Source of the DNA: Gemmatimonadaceae bacterium
GTDB lineage: Bacteria > Gemmatimonadota > Gemmatimonadetes > Gemmatimonadales > Gemmatimonadaceae
Length of the DNA stretch: 64,000 bases
NCBI GenBank assembly: GCA_025929535.1
Contig: JAICLZ010000001.1
Coordinates: 1-64,000 of the forward strand
Reading direction: 5' to 3'
Positions 29,176-38,817 of the stretch are shown one piece after another. Each line of letters opens with the position of its first letter. Positions within the stretch are counted from its first letter, which is position 1. A program made the position numbers and the translations under genes. The notes beneath the pieces are model-generated. The model saw nothing but the letters and a program-made list of their open reading frames with translations, was not told the origin of the DNA and ran no database searches.

Positions 29176-29256
29176 AGAGTAACTAAACGGCTCGTCAGTA
29201 GAGTTGTTCCCAAGGAGCAGAGGGCAACGATTACTGACTCATAAGTAAGTTACTCT
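29176..29256. promoter_or_regulatory. inverted repeat flanking the TetR promoter region (candidate operator)
   Basis: AGAGTAACT at 29176-29184 and its reverse complement AGTTACTCT at 29248-29256; further TTACT-8-AGTAA repeat at 29231-29248. Confidence 0.45.
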
Positions 29257-29300
29257 GGCGCGCGCTCACGAACAACCCGGCCGCTGGGCCCGCTTTACGG

Positions 29301-29337
29301 TGTGAAAAGAGGGCGGGCACATCTGCGCCCGCCCCTC
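29301..29337 (-). terminator. rho-independent terminator of the minus-strand run ending at the 49-aa ORF
   Basis: Minus strand GAGGGGCGGGC...GCCCGCCCTC followed by TTTTCA. Confidence 0.75.
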
Positions 29338-29357
29338 AGCTCCGCCGCGCCGCTTCC

Positions 29358-29507
29358 CTACTTCGTTTCAGCGGCCGCGGGCGCTTCCTTCGCGTAGTGA
29401 AGGTTGGTGAAGTGCACGATGGTCGTCATCGCGGCGAGCAGCAGCAATCCGCCGATGATCATCCCGGTGACGCCAGCCTTCAGATCTCCTTCCTTTGGTG
29501 CGGTCAT
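29358..29507 (-). CDS. hypothetical 49-aa single-TM protein
   Basis: Read manually (below ORF-track length cutoff): MTAPKEGDLKAGVTGMIIGGLLLLAAMTTIVHFTNLHYAKEAPAAAETK; sits 22 nt downstream of the PPIase and upstream of a terminator. Confidence 0.6.
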   Translation of the reverse strand: MTAPKEGDLKAGVTGMIIGGLLLLAAMTTIVHFTNLHYAKEAPAAAETK

Positions 29508-29529
29508 TGGTTCCTCGTTATGCAGGGTG

Positions 29530-29991
29530 CTACGAAACCCGGACTTTGGTCATCATGTCGTTCTGCGCGATCTTCTTCAGCACGTCCAGCCCGGACGTGA
29601 TCTTCCCGAACACCGTGTGTACACCGTTGAGATGGCGCGTGTTGTTCTCATCCAGGACCATGAAGAACTGGCTGCCGCCGGTGTCCTTGCCGGCATGCGC
29701 CATCGACAGCGCGCCGACATCGTGCTTGTTCGGATTGCCCTTCGTCTCGCACTTGATGGTGTAGCCCGGACCGCCCGTGCCGATGCGGCGGTCGCCCGCC
29801 GGCAGATCGCGCGACAACGGATCGCCGCCCTGCACCATGAAGTCCTTGATCACGCGGTGGAACTTCACACCGTCGTAGAAGCCGCTGTTGGCGAGCTTCT
29901 CGAAGTTGCCGACCGCGAGCGGTGCATCCTTTTCAAAAAGCTCCGCGACAATGGTGCCGCGATTGGTCTCGATCGTAGCCTGCTTCGCCAT
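29530..29991 (-). CDS. cyclophilin-type peptidyl-prolyl cis-trans isomerase
   Basis: [17 protein letters not shown]...[35 protein letters not shown]. Confidence 0.96.
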   Translation of the reverse strand: MAKQATIETNRGTIVAELFEKDAPLAVGNFEKLANSGFYDGVKFHRVIKDFMVQGGDPLSRDLPAGDRRIGTGGPGYTIKCETKGNPNKHDVGALSMAHAGKDTGGSQFFMVLDENNTRHLNGVHTVFGKITSGLDVLKKIAQNDMMTKVRVS

Positions 29992-30093
29992 GTGGGAACC
30001 AGCCGTGGAAGAAAGTCGAAGTGGAGGAGCAGGGGGAAGTTAACCGGGCCAGCCGCGCTTCGCATCAACGCGCGCGATCGCTCGTGCTCGCCC

Positions 30094-30840
30094 TCACACC
30101 CGCGATGACGGACAGATGTCGTTGAGCGGGCACACCTCGCAGCGGGGCGTGCGCGCAATGCAGATCTGGCGCCCGTGCTCGATCAAGAGGTGCGAGAGCA
30201 TCGTCCACTGCTCCGGTGGAAAGAGCGGCATCAGATCCTCCTCGATCTTCACGGCGTCGGTCTCGCGCGTGAGACCGAGCCGGTTGGAGAGACGCGTCAC
30301 GTGCGTATCGACCACGATTCCGACGTTCTTGCCGAAGGCGTTGCCGAGAATGACGTTGGCGGTCTTGCGCCCGACACCGGGAAGGTGCGTGAGCTCCTCC
30401 ATCGAGCTCGGGATCTCTCCACCGTGGCGCTCGACCACCGCGCGCGCCATCCCGAGCAGGCTCTTCGTCTTGTTCCGAAAGAAGCCGGTGCTCCGGATCG
30501 CGTCCTCGAGCTCGTCCGGCTCCGCATCCGCGAGCGCATCCGGAGCGGCGTAGCGCTCGAACAGATCCGGTGTGACCATGTTCACGCGCTTGTCCGTGCA
30601 CTGCGCGCTCAGGATGGTGGCCACGAGAAGCTGATACGGATTCTCGTGAGCGAGCGCGCACTGCGCATCCGGATACATCGCCCGGAGTCTGCGATAGTAC
30701 TCGGCCGCGCGCGCCTTTCGCTCCTGCCCGTTGCGCGGCCACCGCTCGCGCAGATGCGGAAGCGCGGGCGCCTTCGATGCGGATCTCTTCGGCGCAGGCT
30801 TCTTCTTCACCACCTTCTTCGCCACACCCTTCGCTTTCAT
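30094..30840 (-). CDS. nth: endonuclease III
   Basis: LVATILSAQCTDKRVN...LPGVGRKTANVILGNAFG...VDTHVTRLSNRLGL and C-terminal CxxxxxxCxxCxxxxxC [4Fe-4S] motif. Confidence 0.96.
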   Translation of the reverse strand: MKAKGVAKKVVKKKPAPKRSASKAPALPHLRERWPRNGQERKARAAEYYRRLRAMYPDAQCALAHENPYQLLVATILSAQCTDKRVNMVTPDLFERYAAPDALADAEPDELEDAIRSTGFFRNKTKSLLGMARAVVERHGGEIPSSMEELTHLPGVGRKTANVILGNAFGKNVGIVVDTHVTRLSNRLGLTRETDAVKIEEDLMPLFPPEQWTMLSHLLIEHGRQICIARTPRCEVCPLNDICPSSRV

Positions 30841-32567
30841 GACCGTCTCCGTGAACGTAGGCGCCCTTCGATCTCTTCCGCGCTCAGCGCGTTGATCACA
30901 TCCGAAGCTTCAAGCCACCCCTTGCGCGCGACCCCGACTCCGAAGCGCATGTTCGCGAGCCCGCGCGTGGAGTGCGCGTCCGGACCGATCTCGAACGAGC
31001 AGCCGAGCGATTTCGCGAGCTGGCAATGCCGCCAGTCGAGGTCCAGCCGGTGCGGATCCGCATTGATCTCCACCGCCACTCCCTTGTCCGCCGCCTTCTC
31101 CAGCACCGCCTCGATGTCGATCGCGTACGCCTCGCGGCTCAGCAGCAGCCTGCCCGTCGGATGGCCGAGAATCGTGACGTGCGGGTCATCGAGTGCGCGC
31201 AGCACCCGCTGCGTCATGGTCTCGCGATCCATGGAGAAGCGGGAGTGCACGGACGCGATCACGTAATCGAACCGATCGAGAAGCTCCTGATCGTAGTCGA
31301 TCCGTCCGTCGGCGAGAATGTCGGCTTCGACACCCTTGAGCACCAGCATTCCGGGATCGCTTGAATTCAAGCGATCTATCTCTTCGTGCTGCGCGAGCAC
31401 CGCGTCGGGCTTGAGGCCGCCGGCGTAGAACGCCGACTGCGAGTGGTCACTGATCCCGATGTACGTCCAGCCGAGCGCGCGCGCCGCGTCCACCATCTCG
31501 GCGATCGTGGCCTTTCCGTCGGAGTAGTCGGAGTGGCAGTGGAGCACACCCTTGATGTCAGTGGGCTCCATCAATACCGGCAGCGTTCGCGCGAGCGCCG
31601 CGGCGATCTCGCCCCGCCCCTCGCGCAACTCGGGCTCGACGTAGGCGAGATCGAGCGCATCGTAGAGCGCGCGCTCGCTCGCAATGGGGATGCGCGCGCC
31701 GCTCGCATCGCGCAGCTCGTCGTCGACGAAGGACAACCCGAGCGATTCGGCGCGCGCGATCATCTCGCGCTCGTGCGCGCCGCTTCCCGTCGCGCGCCAG
31801 AGTGCTGCGGCGAAGCTCTCGGCCGTCACGCAGTGCAGGTCGAGCACCGTACCGTCCACGAACCGGATCGCGACTGCGCCGCCGCCCCTGTCTTGCGCGT
31901 CGCTCACCCCAGGCGTGCGCGCGAGATCAGCCGCCACGCGATCGGGAGGCTCGCGGCACGACGCCACGACATCGATGTCGCGCACGATCTCGTTGCATCG
32001 GCGCAGCGAGCCCGCGAGCATCGCGCTCTCGACCCCGGGATGCGCCCGCACCGCCGCGAGCGCGAGCTCCGACTCGGACAGCGCGCGTGGATAGAGCATG
32101 TATGCGCTGTTCTCGCGAAGGTACGCGATCCCCTTGAGGATCTTCGCCGACGTGCCGGCGCCGAAGCGCGGCAGCTTCGCGAGGCGGCCATCGCGCGCAG
32201 CCTCCTCGAGCTCGGCGAGCGAGGACACGCCGAGCGCCTCGTGAATCTTCTGGATCTTGGCGGTGCCCAGCCCCGGCACGCGCAGCATCTCGAGCAGACC
32301 TTCGGGAATCTCGCTGCGCAGCTGCTCGAGGTAGCGAGACTCTCCGCTCTCGATCAGCTCGCGAATCGTGGCGAGCGTTGCCGGACCGATTCCCTTCAGC
32401 TCCGCGAGCGCGCCCGACGCGAGCGCCGGAGCGAGATCGTCGGTCTGAATCGCCAGCAGGGCGCGAGCCGCGTTACGGTACGCGGCGCTCTTGAATCGGT
32501 TCTCGCCCTTGAGCTCGAGAAAGTCGGCGATCTGCGAGAGCGCATGCCCGACCGAGCGTGGATCCAT
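30837..32567 (-). CDS. polX: DNA polymerase/3'-5' exonuclease PolX (PolX + PHP domain)
   Basis: N-terminal HhH motifs, LAGSLRRCNEIVRDIDVVAS nucleotidyltransferase motif, PHP motifs HCHSDYSDGKATI and GPDAHS. Confidence 0.95.
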   Translation of the reverse strand: MDPRSVGHALSQIADFLELKGENRFKSAAYRNAARALLAIQTDDLAPALASGALAELKGIGPATLATIRELIESGESRYLEQLRSEIPEGLLEMLRVPGLGTAKIQKIHEALGVSSLAELEEAARDGRLAKLPRFGAGTSAKILKGIAYLRENSAYMLYPRALSESELALAAVRAHPGVESAMLAGSLRRCNEIVRDIDVVASCREPPDRVAADLARTPGVSDAQDRGGGAVAIRFVDGTVLDLHCVTAESFAAALWRATGSGAHEREMIARAESLGLSFVDDELRDASGARIPIASERALYDALDLAYVEPELREGRGEIAAALARTLPVLMEPTDIKGVLHCHSDYSDGKATIAEMVDAARALGWTYIGISDHSQSAFYAGGLKPDAVLAQHEEIDRLNSSDPGMLVLKGVEADILADGRIDYDQELLDRFDYVIASVHSRFSMDRETMTQRVLRALDDPHVTILGHPTGRLLLSREAYAIDIEAVLEKAADKGVAVEINADPHRLDLDWRHCQLAKSLGCSFEIGPDAHSTRGLANMRFGVGVARKGWLEASDVINALSAEEIEGRLRSRRRS

Positions 32568-32570
32568 CGT

Positions 32571-33344
32571 TCACAGCACGCGAACGTACGGCAGGCGAGT
32601 CGCGTCCTCGCCGGCAACGTCGGTCACGCGCTCGAGCCGGTCGGGATGGGTGTCGAGGTAGTGGAAGGCGCGTATCACGAGCGCCTCGAGCTCGCTCGTG
32701 GTCGCGAGGGTGCGATAGCCCATGCGCTCGCCGCCCGGAATCGCGTTCGCGTAGGCAACGCCCTCCGCGCGCCACGGCCGAGTCGCGCGCGCAGCGACCT
32801 TCGCCGGATCGAGATCATCGCGGTACGAGACGAGCGACACGCCGGGGCGGTCGGAACGAAGTCCGAGCACCATCTGCACGCGCACGTGCACGCCGGAGTC
32901 CGCCCGCTCCTCGGTGTTCGCGGCAACCGCGAACACGCCGTCGAGCGGCTCGTAGGGCGCATCCGCGGACACGCGCGCCCACAACTTCTGATAGGGGAAC
33001 TGCAGATAGCTCGCCGGCGGCGCCGCGAAAATCCAGTCGCCCAACTCGTACTCGGGCTCGGTGAGCAGCGCCGTGACGGAGCTCTCGAAGGAATACAGCC
33101 GCCGGCCGTACGCCCAGAACTGATAGCCTTCGTAGAGCAGCTCGCCATATTCGTCGAGGCTCTCCGGATCCGCACTCTCCGGCACGATCTCGTCGAGTGT
33201 GGCCCCGGCGTGGCCGAGCAGGAGGAACTGATCGCGCCGATGCACGTCGGATCCCCGCTGCTCGCCTTCCGCCCGTATCGCGGGGAAGTCTTCGCGCTCG
33301 AGCGGCTCGAGAATCAGCTCGTACGGTGTGAGTCGAGCAGGCAC
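32571..33344 (-). CDS. conserved-looking hypothetical protein
   Basis: Complete 257-aa ORF in tight operon spacing (3 nt before polX); no family recognised. Confidence 0.6.
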   Translation of the reverse strand: MPARLTPYELILEPLEREDFPAIRAEGEQRGSDVHRRDQFLLLGHAGATLDEIVPESADPESLDEYGELLYEGYQFWAYGRRLYSFESSVTALLTEPEYELGDWIFAAPPASYLQFPYQKLWARVSADAPYEPLDGVFAVAANTEERADSGVHVRVQMVLGLRSDRPGVSLVSYRDDLDPAKVAARATRPWRAEGVAYANAIPGGERMGYRTLATTSELEALVIRAFHYLDTHPDRLERVTDVAGEDATRLPYVRVL

Positions 33345-33364
33345 GACTGGCGAGTTCGCAGGAA

Positions 33365-33826
33365 TCAGGCCCGGCCCTCGACGCCGGCGGCATCCCGGAG
33401 CTGGGCTACGAGCTCATGGAGTTGATGCTCGGTGAAATCGATCTCGGTGGCCGCGCCGTCGAGATCGACGAGCCCCGCGCGCATCGAGACCGCAACCTGA
33501 TTGAGATAGCGCACCTTTTGCAGGATCTCGTCGGTGACCGCGCGCAGCGACAGATAGCGGCGCTTGTTCACCGCGGCGCGCTGATGACGGGCGACCAGCT
33601 CCGGCTCCGTGAGCGCGCGTGCGGAGGCGATCACCTCATCGGTCGATCGCCCCGAAATCACGCCGCGATCGGGGATGCCCTGATCCTCCCACTCCTCTTC
33701 GGCGAACCAGAGGCGACCCACGTGCTCGATGCCATCGTAGGAGACGATGAGTGACACGTTGAGCCGCCGGTCGTTCGCGCGAATCGTCGTGATGTCGCGT
33801 TCGATCGAATCGTCTGCTGGCATCAT
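33365..33826 (-). CDS. hypothetical protein
   Basis: 153-aa ORF, ATGA overlap with the upstream hydrolase, operon spacing; no family recognised. Confidence 0.6.
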   Translation of the reverse strand: MMPADDSIERDITTIRANDRRLNVSLIVSYDGIEHVGRLWFAEEEWEDQGIPDRGVISGRSTDEVIASARALTEPELVARHQRAAVNKRRYLSLRAVTDEILQKVRYLNQVAVSMRAGLVDLDGAATEIDFTEHQLHELVAQLRDAAGVEGRA

Positions 33827-34695
33827 GACTGGTCTCGCGTGCGCTGAAGAAATTCGCGAACCGCAGCGAAGAAGGCCGCCTGTCCTTCAACGTAAGGGAC
33901 ATGGGCGCTTTCGTCGAGCACCACGAGCTCTCCCCGTGGCAGCGCGCTCGCGATCAGCCGCGACGAGGCGAGGGGGATCGCGTCGTGCGCGCCGTGCAGT
34001 ACGAGCGTCGGCGCGGTGATGAGGGGAAGCCGGCTCGTAAGGTCGTAGCCCGCGAGGCTCTCCCACACGGACTGCTGCACGCGTCCGATCACCCGAAACG
34101 GGGTGAGCTCGTGCGCGCGTGCGGGATCGGCGAAGTAGCCGGCGACGCCGAGCTCGAAAATGCGCTTCGCGAAAGCGGCCGGGTCGCGCTCGCGCAGCCC
34201 CGACGCGGCGATCGCTGCGCGCTCCTTCTGGATCCACGGGGCGCGCTGGCGACGCGCGAGCTCCTCGCTGAACTGCGCGCGAAAGGCGGTGGTGGCGGGA
34301 GCGGGACAGATGAGCACCATGCGTGACGGCGCGGGTGCGTCGTCGACCGCGGCGGAGAACGGGATGCCCTGGTCGCGAAAGCCGCCCGCAACGGTGATCG
34401 AGTACAACAGCGCGAGCAGCCCGCCCCACGAGTAGCCGACGAGCGTGAGCGGCTCGAGGGAGAGCTCACGCACGAGCGTCGCGAGATCCTCGACGTGTGT
34501 CTGCCAGGTGACGGGCGAGCGATCCTCGCCTCGCGATCGCCCTCCGCCGCGCTGGTCGTAGAAGATCAGCCGGCAGTCGCTCGCAAGCTCGAGCATTTGC
34601 GGCAGGAGGTAGTCGTGCGACGCCCCCGGGCCGCCGTGCAGCACGAGCAGCCGGGGCGCGTCTTCCGGACCGTACGCGGTGTGAAACAGCTCCAC
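33823..34695 (-). CDS. alpha/beta hydrolase, proline iminopeptidase-like
   Basis: LLVLHGGPGASHDYLLPQM, FYDQRGGGRS, LVGYSWGGLLALLY; start assigned at the GTG 34695. Confidence 0.85.
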   Translation of the reverse strand: MELFHTAYGPEDAPRLLVLHGGPGASHDYLLPQMLELASDCRLIFYDQRGGGRSRGEDRSPVTWQTHVEDLATLVRELSLEPLTLVGYSWGGLLALLYSITVAGGFRDQGIPFSAAVDDAPAPSRMVLICPAPATTAFRAQFSEELARRQRAPWIQKERAAIAASGLRERDPAAFAKRIFELGVAGYFADPARAHELTPFRVIGRVQQSVWESLAGYDLTSRLPLITAPTLVLHGAHDAIPLASSRLIASALPRGELVVLDESAHVPYVEGQAAFFAAVREFLQRTRDQS

Positions 34696-34706
34696 GCGCG
34701 AACCGA

Positions 34707-36044
34707 CTACGGGTGCAACGCCACCGCCGGCGTCTTGTAGATCGCTCCGCCCTTCATCACGAACATCGCGTGCTCCATGTGGGTGATGTCCTTGAGCGGA
34801 TCGCCCGGCACCGCCACGATGTCCGCCCACTTGCCCGCCGTGAGCGATCCCACGTGCTCGTCCCAACCGAGCAGCCTGGCCGCGCTCGACGTGCCGGCGA
34901 CGATCGACTCCATTGGCGTGAGCCCTCCCCAGGTGGTCATGAGGGTGAACTCGTGCGCGTTCGTGCCGTGCTTGCCTACCCCGGCATCCGTGCCGAGCGC
35001 GATCTTCACACCCGCGGCCTTCGCGATCTTGACGGAGTTTCGCATCGCCTTGGCGGCGTCGAGTGCCTTCTGTCGCCGCAACCCTTTGAGCACGCCGTTG
35101 TTCGCGGCTTTCTCCACCGCCTCGCCCGCGCTCAGCGTCGGCACGAGATACGTTCCCTTCGCCGCCATCATCTTCGCGCCCTCCTCGTCGAGAAACGAGC
35201 CGTGCTCGATCGAGCTCACGCCGGCGCGCACCGCGGTCTTGATGCCCTCGGTGCCGTGCGCGTGCGCGGCGACCTTGCGCCCGAGCTTGGTCGCTTCGTC
35301 CACCATCGCCTTGAGCTCTTCGTAGGTGTACTGCGATGCGCCAACCGCATCACCCTCGGAGAGCACGCCGCCAGTCGCGCACGTCTTGATCACATCGGCG
35401 CCTTCCTTGACCATGTAGCGCACCGCGGCGCGCACCTGATCGGGTCCATCGGCTATCCCCGTCTTGATGCTGCCGTCGAACAACCCCGGCTTGTACGCGT
35501 TGTCGTCGCAGTGGCCGCCCGTGATGCCAATGGCATAGCCCGCGTTCTCCATGCGCGGTCCCCAGATCTGGTTCGCGTTGATCGCCTTGCGCAGCGCCAT
35601 GTCGTCGAAGTTCGGCGCGCCCACGTTGCGCACGCTCGTGAAGCCGTCGAGGAGCGTGCTCTTGGCGTGATTGACTCCCAGAATCGCGCTGTACTGATCG
35701 TAGTCGTGCACCGCCGCTTCTTCCTGCTCCGGATCACCGAGCTCGCGGCCGGCGAGATGCACGTGCGCATCGATGAAGCCGGGAAGGAGGGTGGCGTCGC
35801 CGAAGTCGATGGTGCGCGCGCCCGCCGGTGCCTTCACGTTCGCGGCGGGTCCCACCCACGTGATGCTGTCGCCGACGATCACGACGGCCGCGTTCTGTAT
35901 CTCGGGCGAGCCGGTGCCGTCGATCAGGTGCGCGGCGCGAAGGACGAAGGTGCCGGGCGCCGCGAGGGTGGAGTCCTGCGCGGCGAGCGGAACCGACGAG
36001 AGCGTGGCGATCGCGATCAGAGCAGAGAACACGCGACGATGCAT
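34707..36044 (-). CDS. amidohydrolase family protein (secreted)
   Basis: Signal peptide, LLPGFIDAHVHLAG, HAHGTEGIKTAVRAGVSSIEHGSFLDEEG, ALGTDAGVGKHGTNAHEF. Confidence 0.92.
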   Translation of the reverse strand: MHRRVFSALIAIATLSSVPLAAQDSTLAAPGTFVLRAAHLIDGTGSPEIQNAAVVIVGDSITWVGPAANVKAPAGARTIDFGDATLLPGFIDAHVHLAGRELGDPEQEEAAVHDYDQYSAILGVNHAKSTLLDGFTSVRNVGAPNFDDMALRKAINANQIWGPRMENAGYAIGITGGHCDDNAYKPGLFDGSIKTGIADGPDQVRAAVRYMVKEGADVIKTCATGGVLSEGDAVGASQYTYEELKAMVDEATKLGRKVAAHAHGTEGIKTAVRAGVSSIEHGSFLDEEGAKMMAAKGTYLVPTLSAGEAVEKAANNGVLKGLRRQKALDAAKAMRNSVKIAKAAGVKIALGTDAGVGKHGTNAHEFTLMTTWGGLTPMESIVAGTSSAARLLGWDEHVGSLTAGKWADIVAVPGDPLKDITHMEHAMFVMKGGAIYKTPAVALHP

Positions 36045-36062
36045 CAGGCGCCTCCGAATGGT

Positions 36063-37421
36063 TCAGGAGCCACGCTTCCCGAGCGTGGCGGTGAGCGCGA
36101 GCCGTGTGCCCGCGCGCAAAACGACGACGGTGACGACGTCGCCGGGTTTGTGAGCACCGATGGCATCGGTGTACTCGTAGATGTCCTTCACGGGCTTTCC
36201 GCCGAACTCGACGATGATGTCTCCGGCCTGCACGCCGGCCTTGTCGGCGGGGCTGCCGGCGGTCACGCCCGCGAGCTTCACGCCCGGCTCATCTGCGGTG
36301 CTCATGTCGGGGACGGAACCGAACCACGTGCCGTTTCCGGAGCCCATGGACATGCGGGGCGGGGGCTCCGAGCTGCGCACGTACGTCAGGCGCGCAGGGC
36401 GATTCGCAATCGATCGCGCGACCCGCTCCGCATAGTCGATCACGCGCGCTTCGCCCGGCACGTTGATCTTGCTCGCGACGTCCGTGGCCTTGTGATAGTC
36501 CTCGTGCATGTCCGTGAAGAACTGCAACACGGGAATGTTCTTGCCGTAGAACGACGCGTGATCGGAGGGGCCGAATCCGTCCCCGAGCGCGGTGATGGCG
36601 AGCGGTGGCTGCACGGCGTTCGCGCTGTCCACGATGCCGCGCATCTCCGTGGCCGTGGTCACGCCGTACACGATCAGCTTGTCGTTTCTGAGCCGGCCGA
36701 CCATGTCGAAGTTGAGCATGGCGGCGATGCTGTCGAGCGGCACCGGCGGGTTGTCGACGAAGTATTCGGAGCCCAGGTCGCCGAGCTCCTCTCCGCTGAA
36801 GTTCACGAAGATGATCGAGCGCCGCGCAGGCACGGCGTGAAAGCGGCGCGCGAGCTCGAGCACCGCCGCGGTGCCGGACGCATTGTCGTCCGCACCGTGC
36901 CGGATCGCGTTCTTCGCTTCGGGATCCAGCGCGTCGAAGGTGGAGCGGCCCAGATGATCGTAGTGGGCGCCGATGACCACGTACTGTCTGCGGAGCGCCG
37001 CATCGGTGCCGGGCTGCATCGCGATCACGTTCTGCGTCGGAAGCTCGCCGGGAAGGCCCGCGTGCGCCGCGGCGGCGGAGCGTGCGGAGAAGAGCTGCAG
37101 GTACGACGCACGCCCCACCACGCACTCGCGCACGCCGGCGCGCATCTCAGGGCACGATGCAGCGCGCTCGATCTTTTGCAGGCCAAGGCGCGCGTACTCG
37201 CGCGCGAGATACGCGGCTGCGCTGTCGTTCCCCGGCGTTCCGGTGCCGCGCCCCTCCAGCGCATCGCTCGCGAGATAGACGATGTCGGCGCGAATGCGCG
37301 CGGTGTCGCCGAGAGCGGAGCCGGACGCCGATTCGGGAGCGACACGCGCGCCGTGATGACAGCCGAATAGAGCGACGGCCGCGCTGGCGAACGCCGCGCG
37401 GCGAACAAATGCGGAAGACAT
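36063..37421 (-). CDS. M28-family metallopeptidase with C-terminal PDZ domain
   Basis: VVIGAHYDHLG, GADDNASGTAAVLELAR, NFSGEELGDLGSEYF, SDHASFYGKNIPVLQFFTDMHEDYH, PDZ-like VTAGSPADKAGVQAGDIIVEFGG. Confidence 0.93.
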   Translation of the reverse strand: MSSAFVRRAAFASAAVALFGCHHGARVAPESASGSALGDTARIRADIVYLASDALEGRGTGTPGNDSAAAYLAREYARLGLQKIERAASCPEMRAGVRECVVGRASYLQLFSARSAAAAHAGLPGELPTQNVIAMQPGTDAALRRQYVVIGAHYDHLGRSTFDALDPEAKNAIRHGADDNASGTAAVLELARRFHAVPARRSIIFVNFSGEELGDLGSEYFVDNPPVPLDSIAAMLNFDMVGRLRNDKLIVYGVTTATEMRGIVDSANAVQPPLAITALGDGFGPSDHASFYGKNIPVLQFFTDMHEDYHKATDVASKINVPGEARVIDYAERVARSIANRPARLTYVRSSEPPPRMSMGSGNGTWFGSVPDMSTADEPGVKLAGVTAGSPADKAGVQAGDIIVEFGGKPVKDIYEYTDAIGAHKPGDVVTVVVLRAGTRLALTATLGKRGS

Positions 37422-37474
37422 GCCTGGCGTTGGGTGTGGTGAGAAGCGCGCTACGAGTAGTATGTTATCCGCCG

Positions 37475-38059
37475 GTGCCCCTTCCTGCCAGACGTACGCT
37501 CCCCACGCTCGCGCTCGCGCTGATTCCGCGCGCGGTCGCGCTCAACCTCGCGCTGGGCGCCGTCGTCGGCGCGCTCAAGCTTCCGGTGTACCTCGATTCG
37601 GTGGGCACCATTCTCGTTGCGGTCCTCGCGGGTCCGTGGGCTGGAGTCATCACCGGCATCGTGTCGAACAGCGTCCTCGGACTGCTCGTGTCGCCGGCGT
37701 TGTTCGCGTTCATCCCCGTTGCGATCGTGATCGGATGGTTGGCGGGAATCGCAGGGCGCGCCGGTGCGTTCGCCTCGCTCGCGGGCGCGATCGCGGCGGG
37801 GCTCGTGATCGGCGTCGCGGCCGCGCTCGCATCGGCGGTGATCGTGATTGCGCTCATGGGCGGACTCACCGCGAGCGGCACCGGGATTCTGACGATCGCG
37901 ATCCGCGCGACCCTGGGCGTGAGCGTGGACAGCGCTGCGAAGATCGCGGCGATCGCGACGGATGCGCTCGACAAGCCGCTCTCGTGCGTGCTCGTGTACC
38001 TCGTGCTCGAGCGGCTGCCGCGCCGCCTCAGCGCTCGCTTCCGGCGCGCGACGGCATGA
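37475..38059 (+). CDS. ECF transporter S component, substrate unknown
   Basis: Six-TM-like protein (LNLALGAVVGALKLPVYLDSVGTILVAVLAGPWAGVITGIVSNSVLGL) directly upstream of T and A components; GTG start at 37475. Confidence 0.78.
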   Translation: MPLPARRTLPTLALALIPRAVALNLALGAVVGALKLPVYLDSVGTILVAVLAGPWAGVITGIVSNSVLGLLVSPALFAFIPVAIVIGWLAGIAGRAGAFASLAGAIAAGLVIGVAAALASAVIVIALMGGLTASGTGILTIAIRATLGVSVDSAAKIAAIATDALDKPLSCVLVYLVLERLPRRLSARFRRATA

Positions 38060-38817
38060 CGAGCGCGCTCGATCGCTGGAATCCACTCACCCCGCTCGCC
38101 GCTGCGGTGGCGATGGTGCTCGCGGCCTTCGCGGGCCCGCAGCCGTATGCGCCGGTGCTCGTGCTCGCGGTCGCATTGCTCGTTGCCATAGCGAGCGGGA
38201 TCGGCTTCAAGGTCACCGCGCTCACGGCGCTCGTCGTGCTGCCGGCGTTCGCGCTGCTCGTGCTGCTCGCCGCGGCATTCCCCGATGCCGCTACCGCGCA
38301 GCGGCAATGGGTTCCCTCGAGGGCGGCCGTTCTCGATGCACTCGCCGTCTCGCTTCGCCTCGGCGCCGCCATCGCCGCGCTCGGCGTCGTCGTCGTGGGC
38401 GTTGCGCCGCGGCGGCTCACGCGAGCGCTGGCGGCGCGCGGGCTTCCCGCCTGGGCCGCGTATCTCGTGATCGCGTCGCTCGAGGCGGTGCCGGATGCGC
38501 GCCGTCGCGCGGACGATGTGATCGATGCGCAGCGGTGCCGAGGCGTTCCCGTGGGGAAGGGCACGGGCATGCGCGGACGACTGCGTGCGCTTCCCGCGCT
38601 CGCCGGCCCGCTCATCGTCGGCCTCGTGACGGAATCCGAAGAGCGTGCGCTCGCGCTCGACGCGCGTGCGTTCGATCCGCGCGCATCGCGCACCGCACTC
38701 GCACCGATTGCCGATCCGTCGGCCGAGCGGTGGGCGCGCCGCGTGATCTGGCTCGCGCTCGCGGCGGTGATCGCGTGGCGCCTCCGGGAATTCGCGCAGT
38801 CGCTGACCATCACGTGA
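38056..38817 (+). CDS. ecfT: energy-coupling factor transporter transmembrane protein EcfT
   Basis: Hydrophobic N-terminus then cytosolic LTRALAARGLPAWAAYLVIASLEAVPDARRRADDVIDAQRCRGVP...ALALDARAF; 4-nt overlaps on both sides. Confidence 0.82.
   Translation: MTSALDRWNPLTPLAAAVAMVLAAFAGPQPYAPVLVLAVALLVAIASGIGFKVTALTALVVLPAFALLVLLAAAFPDAATAQRQWVPSRAAVLDALAVSLRLGAAIAALGVVVVGVAPRRLTRALAARGLPAWAAYLVIASLEAVPDARRRADDVIDAQRCRGVPVGKGTGMRGRLRALPALAGPLIVGLVTESEERALALDARAFDPRASRTALAPIADPSAERWARRVIWLALAAVIAWRLREFAQSLTIT

Noticed and set aside
37420-38056. N-terminal part of the 37420..38817 ORF as a fused protein
   Set aside because: That frame is out of phase with the real ECF S component (37475..38059); EcfT clearly starts at the ATG at 38056.
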